Shown: positions 40,183 through 48,404 of the stretch, in pieces
Numbering within the stretch: position 1 is the first letter of the stretch
How the letters are laid out: the number at the start of each line of letters is the position of its first letter
Assembly (NCBI GenBank): GCA_016783485.1
Contig: JADHWM010000003.1
Span: 1-59,314, forward strand
Origin: Candidatus Bathyarchaeota archaeon
GTDB lineage: Archaea; Thermoproteota; Bathyarchaeia; TCS64
Direction: 5' to 3'
Length of the DNA stretch: 59,314 nt
Program-made: the position numbers and the translations under genes
The notes under the pieces: model-generated
The model's database searches: none
What the model was told of the DNA's origin: nothing
Seen by the model: the letters and a program-made list of their open reading frames with translations, nothing else

Positions 40183-40770
40183 ATGAAGGCTATGAAAGTC
40201 GTTAACGATCCTGAAGAGTTCCAGCTTTTAGCAGATGGCACCCGCAGAAAGATCATCTTCCTCCTGAGGGCCACCGAGATGACGGTCAGCCAGATCGCTT
40301 CAACCCTCGGGGTCACCCCCCAGGCGATCTACCACCACATCAAGAAGCTCCAGAACGCGGATCTGGTCATCGTGGAGCGAGAGGAGCGGGTGGGCCATCT
40401 CATCGAGAGCTACTACAGGGCCACCGCTGAGGCGTTCCTGTGCAGCGTCGGGGTCACCCCCAGCGGCAGGGAGTTCTTCGAGAAGCAGACCAAGACGACC
40501 CTCGACGCCCTCGTCAAGATCGGCTTCAAACTGGAGTACGACGAGGACGACATTCAGTCCCTCATCGAGAAACAGGACGAGCTCCTCAAATGCTGCAGCG
40601 AGAAGGACTTCGAGGAGAACCTGACGGACACTCTGGACGACCTCGACAACAACACTCTAGCGTTCGTCAAGGACTTTGGGAAGCTGCTTGCGATGACGGA
40701 TGAAGAATTCGAAAAGCATCAGCAGCTGAATAGAGAGTTCAGAGACGCGTTAAAGTCTCTGGAAAAATAA
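40183..40770 (+). CDS. ArsR-like winged-helix regulator with long C-terminal domain
   Basis: 195 residues. FQLLADGTRRKIIFLLRATEMTVSQIASTLGVTPQAIYHHIKKLQNADLVIVEREERVGHLIESYYRAT is an ArsR/HTH_20 winged-helix domain (residues 12-80). The C-terminal 110 residues are helical and acidic, and contain a vicinal Cys137-Cys138 (LLKCCSEKD) that could bind arsenite or another thiophilic metal. A TATA element 28 bases before the ATG suggests a leaderless message. Location next to arsM and the padR-like gene supports a metalloid-responsive role. Confidence 0.75.
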   Translation: MKAMKVVNDPEEFQLLADGTRRKIIFLLRATEMTVSQIASTLGVTPQAIYHHIKKLQNADLVIVEREERVGHLIESYYRATAEAFLCSVGVTPSGREFFEKQTKTTLDALVKIGFKLEYDEDDIQSLIEKQDELLKCCSEKDFEENLTDTLDDLDNNTLAFVKDFGKLLAMTDEEFEKHQQLNREFRDALKSLEK

Positions 40771-40796
40771 GAAAAAATTTGTAACTCGGACTCAGC

Positions 40797-41591
40797 CTAG
40801 AGAGGCTTGAACGCCTCGACCTCGGCGCTGTACACGATACCCATGAAGCCCCTCTTGTCGACGATCCTCACGTTCTCGAAGCCAGCGCTCTTGATCTTCC
40901 CCGTGTATTCGTTAACGTCGAGGGCTCCCGAGACGCACGCGGCCCAGGCATCGGGGTCGTTCCTGATGGACTCGGGGAGCGCTCCGTCGGTTACGATGTC
41001 GGAGACCATGATCCTCCCCCCGGGCTTGAGCACCCTGTACGCCTCTCTGAAGACCTTGTCCTTGTCGGGGGCGAGGTTGATGACGCAGTTGCTGATGATT
41101 ACGTCGATGGTTCCATCCTCCACGGGGAGGTCCTCGATGTCCCCCTTCCTGAACTCGACGTTCTCGAATCCGAGCTCGTCGGCGTTCTTGGTCGCGAGGT
41201 CCAGCATCTCCTGGGTCATGTCGACGCCGATGGCCTTCCCGGTGGGCCCCACCCTCTTGGCGGCGATGAAGACGTCGATGCCTCCTCCGGAGCCCAGGTC
41301 CAGGACGACCTCGCCCTCCTTGAGGCCCGCTAGGGCCGTGGGGTTCCCGCATCCCGCGCTGGCCATCTGGGCTGCGTCCGGGAGGTCGCTGAGCTCGTCC
41401 AAGGCGTACCCGATCTTCTGGGCGTAGTCCCCGGCGGAGGTTGGCCCGCAGCATGAGGCCGCGCTGGGGGCGCAGCAACTCGCGGTCGTGCTGGGGGCGC
41501 AGCAGCTCACGATCGTGGTGGCTTGCGCCCTCTTGGCTACCTCCGAGTAGTGTTCTCTCACGTTTTCTTTGATCGTTTCGCTTTCAGGCAT
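40797..41591 (-). CDS. arsM: Arsenite S-adenosylmethyltransferase
   Basis: 264 residues. The SAM-binding [20 protein letters not shown] is followed by DMTQEML. The three cysteines essential for As(III) methylation are conserved: C81 in [13 protein letters not shown]169 in IISNCVINL and C219 in [10 protein letters not shown]. In addition, the N-terminal tail has three Cys-Cys pairs (residues 30-31, 39-40, 47-48) in SCCAPS-like repeats, probably feeding arsenite to the active site. It is transcribed away from the PadR-like gene, with operator-like palindromes between. Confidence 0.93.
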   Translation of the reverse strand: MPESETIKENVREHYSEVAKRAQATTIVSCCAPSTTASCCAPSAASCCGPTSAGDYAQKIGYALDELSDLPDAAQMASAGCGNPTALAGLKEGEVVLDLGSGGGIDVFIAAKRVGPTGKAIGVDMTQEMLDLATKNADELGFENVEFRKGDIEDLPVEDGTIDVIISNCVINLAPDKDKVFREAYRVLKPGGRIMVSDIVTDGALPESIRNDPDAWAACVSGALDVNEYTGKIKSAGFENVRIVDKRGFMGIVYSAEVEAFKPL

Positions 41592-41604
41592 TCAATCACC
41601 ATAT

Positions 41605-41620
41605 TATTGGATATCCGATA
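41605..41620. promoter_or_regulatory. Operator-like palindrome 1, arsM side
   Basis: TATTGG-ATAT-CCGATA, 14 bases before the arsM ATG and over its likely transcript start. One base from a perfect inverted repeat. Confidence 0.65.
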
Positions 41621-41630
41621 GTATTGTCGG

Positions 41631-41641
41631 GAATGATTTAA
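41631..41641. promoter_or_regulatory. Shared AT-rich TATA element between arsM and padR-like gene
   Basis: TGATTTAAATG, itself nearly palindromic, sits about midway between the two operator copies and about 30-40 bases from each start codon, so it can serve both directions. Confidence 0.4.
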
Positions 41642-41644
41642 ATG

Positions 41645-41660
41645 TATTGGTTCTCCAATA
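41645..41660. promoter_or_regulatory. Operator-like palindrome 2, padR side
   Basis: TATTGG-TTCT-CCAATA, a perfect inverted repeat around a four-base spacer, ending nine bases before the ATG at 41670. Confidence 0.7.
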
Positions 41661-41669
41661 TGATTGACC

Positions 41670-42029
41670 ATGTCCGAGGACTGCTGCGAGAGCACCAAGG
41701 CTCCCCCCAGCTGCTGCGACATGAGGGGGCTCCTCTCGTTCAGCATCCTCTGGCTCCTCACCAAGAGGGACATGTACGGCCAGGAGCTCGCCAACGAACT
41801 CGCCCAGCGTAGGGGCACACGACCCAACCCGGGCACGTTGTACCCTGCTCTCGCAGAGCTCGAGAAGAGAGGAAACGTGGAGACCCGGAGAGAGGGCCGG
41901 AAGAAGACCTACAGCCTCACCGAGCAGGGCAGAGAGAGCGCCAGGGTCTCCTGCGAATACTTTTGCAGGGCCTACGGGGAGATCTTCCAGGAGTACGGCT
42001 CCGAGCAGAAGGCCAATGTAGTGCCGTAG
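41670..42029 (+). CDS. PadR-family regulator with Cys-rich N-terminal arm
   Basis: 119 residues from the ATG at 41670; the track TTG at 41664 is disfavoured. The N-terminal arm MSEDCCESTKAPPSCCDM has two Cys-Cys pairs (5-6, 15-16) echoing those of ArsM. The PadR winged helix follows: ILWLLTKRDMYGQELANELAQRRGTRPNPGTLYPALAELEKRGNVETRREGRKKTYSLTEQG. The Cys pairs suggest direct sensing of arsenite, with release from the twin operators. The gene is divergent from arsM. Confidence 0.85.
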   Translation: MSEDCCESTKAPPSCCDMRGLLSFSILWLLTKRDMYGQELANELAQRRGTRPNPGTLYPALAELEKRGNVETRREGRKKTYSLTEQGRESARVSCEYFCRAYGEIFQEYGSEQKANVVP

Positions 42030-42123
42030 GTCCGTAGCCTATAATTCTACGTTCCTTACTGAGGCCAGCGTCGGCTATCGGACAAGGCTTATCAGGAGTT
42101 CTGCGAAGACAATCAGGGTTACT

Positions 42124-42243
42124 ATGAGCGGACGCACAGTGACCTGCCCCTCCTGCGGCTACACCGCCAGAGTCAGAGCCAGATCCGGGAAGACAGAGCT
42201 CAGATGCCCCCAATGCCAGAAAGACTTCTCCATCTGGGCGTGA
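42124..42243 (+). CDS. 39-residue zinc-ribbon protein
   Basis: ATG at 42124 opens MSGRTVTCPSCGYTARVRARSGKTELRCPQCQKDFSIWA, with CPSC and CPQC pairs as a complete zinc-ribbon and a beta-strand pattern around them. Too short for the ORF track. Good third-position GC supports coding. One-domain ribbons of this kind resemble RNA polymerase or ribosome-associated ribbons; function unknown. Confidence 0.6.
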   Translation: MSGRTVTCPSCGYTARVRARSGKTELRCPQCQKDFSIWA

Positions 42244-42373
42244 AAAGCACCAAGTCGCCCGGCATCCATGGATCTCCGTATTAACCATCTAAACAAGCGG
42301 TGTTTTTCACTTTCTGGCTGGGTTCCGTGAAAAACGTTTTCTGGGTGGTCCGGGAGACTGTAAGGCGGTCAAT

Positions 42374-43807
42374 TTGGTCGACTTACTGATCACTGGCGGT
42401 GTCGTCGTCACGATGGGCCTTGGTCGAAGGGTCATCGATGATGGAGGGGTCGCATTAGAGGGGAGCCACATTCTCGATGTGGACACCTCAGCCGAGCTGA
42501 CATCCCGATACAAGGCGAAGAGAGTCATCGATGCCACCCACAAGATCGTGATGCCCGGCCTCTTTGACGGCCACAGCCACGCGGGCCACGGCCTCCTCAA
42601 GAGCCTCGGCTATCACAACCAGCTCTGGTACAAGGCGTGCGAACAGATCTACGCTGAGGGCTCCCCCCCGGGGTTCTGGCGCGCCGAGGCTCTCCTCACC
42701 TCTCTGGAGCGCCTCAGGTTCGGGGTCACGTGCAGCCTCACCTTCCTAGGGGGCGGGGACAGCGTGATGAGGACCGACGACCCGGTCTACGGTGTGAGCC
42801 ACTGCGAGGCCGTAGAGGATGTGGGGATCAGAGAGTTCCTCGCTGTGGGCCCCCGGAGGCCCCCTTTCCCCCGGAAGTACTCCCGTTGGGACGGGGCGAC
42901 CAAGACGGATTTAATGGTCTCCTTCGAGGACCAGCTGGCGACGAGCAGGGCGCTCATCGAGGGCTGGGACGGAGGGGCCGACGGCAGGGTCCGGATCGCA
43001 ATGATGCTCCCCACGTCTCACCCCGAGCATGGAGGCTTCACAGGGGAGGAGCTCGAGGAGCTCAAGTACATGGCGGGGGCCGTCCGGAGGCTCTCCAAGG
43101 AGAAACGCGTTCTCTTCACCCAGGACGGCCACACCAAGGGCACCGTGAAGTTCGCCCACGAGGAGCTGGGCCTCCTAGGCCCCGACGCCCTCCTGAGCCA
43201 CTCCACCGACCTTACCGACGAGGAGATAGAGCTCTGCAGGAAGACCGGCACTCGGATAGTCCACAACCCCAGCGCCGTCGCCTCGATGACCGCCCGGTGC
43301 CCCGTCCCCGAGCTCCTCGACGCGGGGGTCACCGTGATGCTGGGCTCTGACGCCTCGGCCCCCGACAGGAGCTTCGACATGTTCCGCCACATGTTCCAAT
43401 GCATGAGGTACCACAGGCGCCACTACAGGGACGACAGGGTCCTCCCCCCGGGGAAGGTCCTGGAGATGGCGACCGTCGACGCCGCGAAGGCGATGGGCCT
43501 AGGGAATGAACTAGGCTCTCTGGAGCCCGGGAAGAGGGCCGACGTCATCCTGGTGGACGCCCGTAAGCCCCACATGTACCCCCTGAACATGGCTGCGGAT
43601 CGAGTCGCCTACTACGCCAACGGGAACGACGTGGACACGGTCATCGTGGACGGGGAGGTCCTCATGGAGGGCTGCGAGGTGAAGACCGTCGACGTCGACG
43701 AGGTCCTGGACCTGGCCCAGGAGGAGGCTGAGGCCATGATCGACAGGAACGGTCTCCGGCACCTCATGGACTACACCGAGGGGTACTGGGGCCGGAGCAG
43801 GTACTGA
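42374..43807 (+). CDS. Amidohydrolase, chlorohydrolase/deaminase type
   Basis: 477 residues from a TTG at 42374 with AGGCGG upstream. VMPGLFDGHSHAGHGLLKSLG supplies the HxH metal ligands, FTQDGHTKGTVKFAHEELG the third His and Glu, LLSHSTDLTDEEIELC the next His, and VMLGSDASAPDRSFDMF the catalytic Asp. LEPGKRADVILVD is the usual C-terminal segment. The family deaminates or dechlorinates purine, triazine or S-adenosylhomocysteine derivatives. Ten bases before the Nudix gene, so likely an operon with it. Confidence 0.85.
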   Translation: MVDLLITGGVVVTMGLGRRVIDDGGVALEGSHILDVDTSAELTSRYKAKRVIDATHKIVMPGLFDGHSHAGHGLLKSLGYHNQLWYKACEQIYAEGSPPGFWRAEALLTSLERLRFGVTCSLTFLGGGDSVMRTDDPVYGVSHCEAVEDVGIREFLAVGPRRPPFPRKYSRWDGATKTDLMVSFEDQLATSRALIEGWDGGADGRVRIAMMLPTSHPEHGGFTGEELEELKYMAGAVRRLSKEKRVLFTQDGHTKGTVKFAHEELGLLGPDALLSHSTDLTDEEIELCRKTGTRIVHNPSAVASMTARCPVPELLDAGVTVMLGSDASAPDRSFDMFRHMFQCMRYHRRHYRDDRVLPPGKVLEMATVDAAKAMGLGNELGSLEPGKRADVILVDARKPHMYPLNMAADRVAYYANGNDVDTVIVDGEVLMEGCEVKTVDVDEVLDLAQEEAEAMIDRNGLRHLMDYTEGYWGRSRY

Positions 43808-43816
43808 GGTGAAGGG

Positions 43817-44332
43817 ATGGAGAAGACCCTGAGCTCACGGCTCCTACACGAGGGGGGGAACTTCGACTTCCTCGTCGACGAGGTGGAGCTCCCCAACGGC
43901 CACGTCACCCAGAGGGACATCGTCCGCCACCCCGGAGCAGTGGCCATCGTCCCAATACTCGGCGACGGTAGGGTCGCGCTCATCAGGCAGTTCCGATACG
44001 CAACCGGGAAGACGCTCCTCGAGATCCCCGCGGGGACCCTGGAGCGGGGGGAGCCGCCCCTAGAGTGCGCTGCGAGGGAGCTGAGGGAGGAGACCGGCTA
44101 CGAGGCCGAGGAGCTCGAACCCCTCCTCAGCTGCTTCATGGCCCCGGGATACAGCGACGAGGTGATCCATTTCTTCGTGGCGAGGGGCCTAAGGGCCGTG
44201 GGGGACGACCCCGAGATCGACGAGGAGATAACCCTGGAGCTCCACAGCCTCGAGGAGGTCCGGAGGATGATCGAGGAGAACGTCATCGAGGACGCCAAGA
44301 CCATCGTGGGCATTCTCTCCCTGAAAGGGTGA
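43817..44332 (+). CDS. Nudix hydrolase (ADP-ribose pyrophosphatase-like)
   Basis: 171 residues. The Nudix box GTLERGEPPLECAARELREETGYEAEEL fits GX5EX7REUXEEXGU. GAVAIVPILGDGRVALIRQFRYATGKTLLEIPAG upstream of it is typical of ADP-ribose or ADP-sugar pyrophosphatases, which form domain-swapped dimers. The gene follows the amidohydrolase and precedes bshA by about 130 bases that contain a possible promoter (GTGTATAAACC near 44417). Confidence 0.9.
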   Translation: MEKTLSSRLLHEGGNFDFLVDEVELPNGHVTQRDIVRHPGAVAIVPILGDGRVALIRQFRYATGKTLLEIPAGTLERGEPPLECAARELREETGYEAEELEPLLSCFMAPGYSDEVIHFFVARGLRAVGDDPEIDEEITLELHSLEEVRRMIEENVIEDAKTIVGILSLKG

Positions 44333-44461
44333 GCCATGGGGCGGCAGAACAGTATAGTGCCAAGGGAGTCCTCAGAGGGGCGAGCCATATGCTTCGACCA
44401 TTCCCTTTTATTCGTGTATAAACCAAGCCTTCCTGATCCAGAGAAAGGGGAGAACTGCGCT

Positions 44462-45574
44462 GTGAAGATCGGAGTCACATGTTATCCCACCGTGGGGGGC
44501 AGCGGCATCCTCGCGACCCGCCTCGGCGTCGAGTTCGCTAAGAGGGGCCACGAGGTCCACTTCGTCACCTACGAGAGGCCCGTGGCGATTCAGGGCGGCG
44601 ACCCCGAGAATGTCCACGTCCACCTCGTCTCCGTCCTCGAGTACCCCCTCTTCAAGTATCCCCCATACACCATCGCCCTCGCCTCGGAGATGTTCAGGGT
44701 CTCGGAGCAGCAGGACCTCGACGTACTCCACGTCCACTACTCGATCCCCCACTCCACGGCGGCCCACCTTGCCCGTCAGATGACCGGGGTCCCCTACGTG
44801 GTAACCCTCCACGGCTCCGACGTCACCATTCTCGGGAGCGATCCGTCGTACCTCCCGGTGAACACCCACACCATCGAGGAGGCGGACGCCGTCACCGCCG
44901 TCTCCCGGTTCATGGCCGACGAGGCCTACGCTAGGCTCGGGCTCAAGAAGAAGATCAGCGTCATCCCCAACTTCGTCGACGCCGACACCTTCGCTCCGAC
45001 CCCCTGCGATGAGACTGACTTACGCAACGGAAGGGACGTGGTGATAACCCATATCTCCAACTTCCGGCCGGTGAAACGGGTCCACGACCTCGTCTACGCG
45101 ATGAAGATGGTCTCGAGGAAGGCCCCGGGGGCCAGGCTCATGCTGGTGGGGGACGGCCCCGACAGGATCAGCGTCGAGAGGCTCGTGAAGCGCCTCGGTC
45201 TCGAGGAGCACGTGATGCTCACCGGGTTCAGGAGCGACGTCGCGAACGTGCTCAACTGCAGCGACGTGGTGGTCCTGTGCAGCGAGACTGAGAGCGCGCC
45301 CCTCACCCTCCTGGAGGGGATGAGCAGCGGGCTCCCCGTGGTCGCGACGAGGGTGGGCGGGATACCGGAGATCGTGGACGACGGGGTCAACGGATTCCTG
45401 GTGCAGTCGAAGAACCCCGAAGCGATAGCTGAAAGGATCTTGGATCTAAATGCAGACCCCAAGTTGAGGCGTCGCCTTGGGGAAGCGGCGAGGAAAACCG
45501 TCTTGGAGAGGTACACCGCCGAGAAGGTCGTGGGGCAGTACCTCGAGATCTACGAGAATGTGACCCGCGGTTAG
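44462..45574 (+). CDS. bshA: BshA-like N-acetyl-alpha-D-glucosaminyl L-malate synthase
   Basis: 370 residues from a GTG at 44462, nine bases after AAGGGGAG; the track start (44336) adds an unrelated 42 residues. KIGVTCYPTVGGSGILATRLG, FKYPPYTIALASEMFRV, DVLHVHYSIPHSTAAHLARQMTG, VTLHGSDVTILGSDPSYLPV, THISNFRPVKRVHDLV and LCSETESAPLTLLEGMSSGLP follow the BshA sequence of Bacillus almost block by block. This GT4 enzyme joins GlcNAc from UDP-GlcNAc to L-malate, the first step of bacillithiol synthesis. Genes for the other two steps lie within 4 kb, and its stop overlaps that of bshC. Confidence 0.88.
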   Translation: MKIGVTCYPTVGGSGILATRLGVEFAKRGHEVHFVTYERPVAIQGGDPENVHVHLVSVLEYPLFKYPPYTIALASEMFRVSEQQDLDVLHVHYSIPHSTAAHLARQMTGVPYVVTLHGSDVTILGSDPSYLPVNTHTIEEADAVTAVSRFMADEAYARLGLKKKISVIPNFVDADTFAPTPCDETDLRNGRDVVITHISNFRPVKRVHDLVYAMKMVSRKAPGARLMLVGDGPDRISVERLVKRLGLEEHVMLTGFRSDVANVLNCSDVVVLCSETESAPLTLLEGMSSGLPVVATRVGGIPEIVDDGVNGFLVQSKNPEAIAERILDLNADPKLRRRLGEAARKTVLERYTAEKVVGQYLEIYENVTRG

Positions 45575-47325
45575 AGGTTTACGTAGAACATCGAAGAGTT
45601 CGGGGTGTTCTCGCTGTACTGGCGGAGGAAGACTCCCATGAGGTCCCCGACCCCGGCCACCGTCGCGACGTCGAGCCATGCCCAACTGACCTCCTGGCCG
45701 AAGCGCTCGGGGCTGAATTTGCCCAGGGCGGAGGACATGTAGAGTTCTATCTCCTGGGCCTGCGTCTGCTTTCTACGCATCTCCTGTATCAGCGTCTTCC
45801 TGTCCCCGGGTTTCCTCAGGCTACCCTTGATATCCTCGATCTCAGCCTTGAGCCCGGAGAGCGTGTCTTCGAGCATCCCCGCTGTCGCCTCGATGCATCC
45901 CCGGATGGCTATGTGGGCTCCCCTCAGCCCATCGGGGTCGCCAGAGTTCCTCGCCTCGACCCAGCTGCTCAGGGCTTCGAAGAGGCCGCCATCGGTGAGG
46001 CAGCAGCATCCCCGGGACATCAGGGTTTGGGCATAGCTGTCGTTCCAGGGAGTGTTGTAGAAGAGCCGGGTGTACCTCAAGAAGACCGGGAAGGGCAGGC
46101 TGAGGGCCCTGGCGCCGGGGATAACCTCGGCGTAGTAACTCGTCTCCCCAGGCCCCCCAACGTGGGCGAGCACCGGGACCACGGAGTCGACGATGATCTG
46201 GCGGGAGTCGACCCTCGGTGAGATGTTCTCTACGATATCGGTGAGGTCGGGGCTTCCGGCGTCGAAGGTGAACTCGTGGACCGCGCCGCACCGAGGGCAC
46301 TTCCCAGACACGCTGGCCGTGGCAGAGCCCGCCTCCCGACTGTATTTGAGTTCGACCCGGGACCCGTTGCATCCTGATGCCTGGCATTCGAGGAAGAAGG
46401 GGACATAATCGGGCTCCCTGAGGCCGATCCCAGCTCTGTGGCCTGAGGCCTCGACGAGTTCAGCCGCCAGGTTGGTCGCCTCGATGAATCTCTCCCGGTT
46501 GGTATCCACGAGTAGGAGCTCGTACCCCGACTGGAACAGCCTGCGGGAGCCGGGCATCGAGAAGGGCAGAATGGGGACTCCGAGGTCCGACTCCAAGTTG
46601 ATGAGGGTGCCGATGGTCTTGGTGGACCAGTCCGAAACGTTCTCAGTCGAGTAGTAGGCGCCCTTCAGAATGGTGATCGCGTGCTCCAGATTGAGGAGCT
46701 CCCTGTCCCTGACATGGGGGTCGGCGTCCCTGAGGAGGCCCTTGTAGTTTCCCCGTAGATTCTCCAGGGCCTTGACGAGCCAGGGCTCGGGGGGGTTGGG
46801 GAGCTCGTAGATGGGTACGCTCTCGTACTCGGGACCCGCGGGGTAGCTGAAGAGGAGGCCCCTGGGGGAGGGGCTGGGGACCCGGGTGTTGAGGAGCTCG
46901 GCCTGGACGCCGTCGTAGTCGGCGACGAAGAAGAGGGGGGCATAGCCCTCTCCGCCGAGGCCGCTCAGGCTGCTGATGTAGGCGATCTTGTTGAGGATGA
47001 GGCTGGATCCCCCGAGGGCGTAGGGCTGCTGCCCCGTCTCGATGGCTCCCCGGTCGAGGCGGTCGATGTTCTCGGAGGCCTTCGAGGTGAGGACTCCGAG
47101 CCCCCTCATGTTGGCCTTCATCGACTTCTTGAGGTCCTCGATCTCGTCGGGAGCTGAACCGTACGCCTCCCTGATCCCCCCCAAGAGCTTATAGGCCTCC
47201 CCCATGGTGGCGGGTATGCGCCCCCAGAGCTCCGTCGCCGTCTCCCCCCGGGACCCGCTCTCAACATAGTCCGTGTAGAGCCTGTGAGCGGGGGGGCTGC
47301 TCTCTTGCTGCGTCAAATCGACCAC
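45571..47325 (-). CDS. bshC: BshC-like cysteine-adding enzyme with zinc-ribbon insert
   Basis: 584 residues (bacterial BshC about 540) from a GTG at 47325. The family block SRQIIVDSVVPVLAHVGGPGETSYYAEVIPGARALSLPFPVFLR (about 395-440) corresponds to the [28 protein letters not shown] region of BshC, and APLFFVADYDGVQAELLN is the equivalent of the APVFWLAGEDHD motif. A coiled coil (MLEDTLSGLKAEIEDIKGSLRK) lies in the C-terminal part as in the family. Between residues 320 and 365 is an insert with CQASGC and CPRCG, a zinc ribbon. BshC condenses cysteine with GlcN-malate. Confidence 0.8.
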   Translation of the reverse strand: MVDLTQQESSPPAHRLYTDYVESGSRGETATELWGRIPATMGEAYKLLGGIREAYGSAPDEIEDLKKSMKANMRGLGVLTSKASENIDRLDRGAIETGQQPYALGGSSLILNKIAYISSLSGLGGEGYAPLFFVADYDGVQAELLNTRVPSPSPRGLLFSYPAGPEYESVPIYELPNPPEPWLVKALENLRGNYKGLLRDADPHVRDRELLNLEHAITILKGAYYSTENVSDWSTKTIGTLINLESDLGVPILPFSMPGSRRLFQSGYELLLVDTNRERFIEATNLAAELVEASGHRAGIGLREPDYVPFFLECQASGCNGSRVELKYSREAGSATASVSGKCPRCGAVHEFTFDAGSPDLTDIVENISPRVDSRQIIVDSVVPVLAHVGGPGETSYYAEVIPGARALSLPFPVFLRYTRLFYNTPWNDSYAQTLMSRGCCCLTDGGLFEALSSWVEARNSGDPDGLRGAHIAIRGCIEATAGMLEDTLSGLKAEIEDIKGSLRKPGDRKTLIQEMRRKQTQAQEIELYMSSALGKFSPERFGQEVSWAWLDVATVAGVGDLMGVFLRQYSENTPNSSMFYVNL

Positions 47326-47384
47326 AAATCTAGTGCTGACGGCTGATCATCCCTTCCCGGCCTAAAAATCCTTGTGGAGGAGGA

Positions 47385-48338
47385 TCAACCGAGCTTCAGG
47401 AGCCTCGCGGCGTTCCCGTAGAATATCTTCTCGATGCTCTCCTCGTCGAGGCCGATGGCGCGGCAGGCCTCGAGCTGCTTCACGAGGTAGATCTCGCTGA
47501 ATCCTCGGGGGAAGTAGCTGGAGTCGGTGGCGAAGATGAGCCTCTCGGGGCCCACTGTCTCGGTGGCCTTCTTGAAGAGCTTCTCGAGGTCGAGCTCGTA
47601 GGGTAGCCAGCGCATCCACTGGTTGGATCCCGAGGTGTCGATGAGGACGTTGGGGCAGCTCCAGCAGAGCTGGAGGAGCTCCCGGATGTATCCGGAGCCG
47701 AAGTGGGGGACCACGAAGTTCAGGCGGGGGAACATCTTGGCGGGCTCCCAGAGGCTGAGGGGGTTCATGTTCCTCAGGTCGTATGATGGGCCGCCCCCGC
47801 CCCCCAGGACCCCGAAGTGGATCACCACGGGGACGCCGAGCTTCTCGCAGGCCTCCCAGACGGGGTATCCGGCCTCGTCGTCGATGGGTCGGGTCTGGCT
47901 CGATGCGATGACCTTGTATCCTTTGAGGCCGAGCTCTTTGACCGCCCGCTCAACCTCCTCCCCGGCCCCCTCCTCGAAGAGGGCGTGGTGGGCGAACCCT
48001 GTGAACCTGTCGAGGTGCGTCTCGACGACCTTGGCGAGGTTGTCGTTTCCCCCTCCCGTGACGAAGTTGATCACATTGACGCCCTTGGAGTCGATGTCGG
48101 CGACCCACCGTTCGGCCTGCTCCTCGTCGGAGCGGTCCCGGGCCTCGGGGGGCTCGAACTCCCATCGTTTCCGCCACTCGTCCCTGTACTTCCTGGACTG
48201 CTCGATGAAGATTCCCATCCTCTCCTCGCCGTATTTGCCGACGAGCCTCTGCCTCCAGCCGCTTCTGCCGTACCAGTTGGCCGTGGGGAAGTGGGCGTGG
48301 AAATCGATGACCTTGATGCCGTGCTTCGTTTCGCTCAC
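47385..48338 (-). CDS. Amidohydrolase-2 family protein
   Basis: 317 residues. KVIDFHAHFPTANWYG gives the HxH metal ligands; VVIHFGVLGGGG, NFVVPHFGSGYIRELLQLC and FATDSSYFPRGFSEIY give the later His and Asp residues. Family members are metal-dependent decarboxylases or hydrolases. It lies between bshC and the bshB-like gene on the same strand (66 bases from bshB), so it could be part of the thiol cluster, but no role in bacillithiol synthesis is known for the family. Confidence 0.8.
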   Translation of the reverse strand: MSETKHGIKVIDFHAHFPTANWYGRSGWRQRLVGKYGEERMGIFIEQSRKYRDEWRKRWEFEPPEARDRSDEEQAERWVADIDSKGVNVINFVTGGGNDNLAKVVETHLDRFTGFAHHALFEEGAGEEVERAVKELGLKGYKVIASSQTRPIDDEAGYPVWEACEKLGVPVVIHFGVLGGGGGPSYDLRNMNPLSLWEPAKMFPRLNFVVPHFGSGYIRELLQLCWSCPNVLIDTSGSNQWMRWLPYELDLEKLFKKATETVGPERLIFATDSSYFPRGFSEIYLVKQLEACRAIGLDEESIEKIFYGNAARLLKLG

Positions 48339-48404
48339 CCGTAATGGAATACCTCACATTTAGCGAGGCCTTTAACCTTATCTCCCATGCACGGGATTTG
48401 TGGA

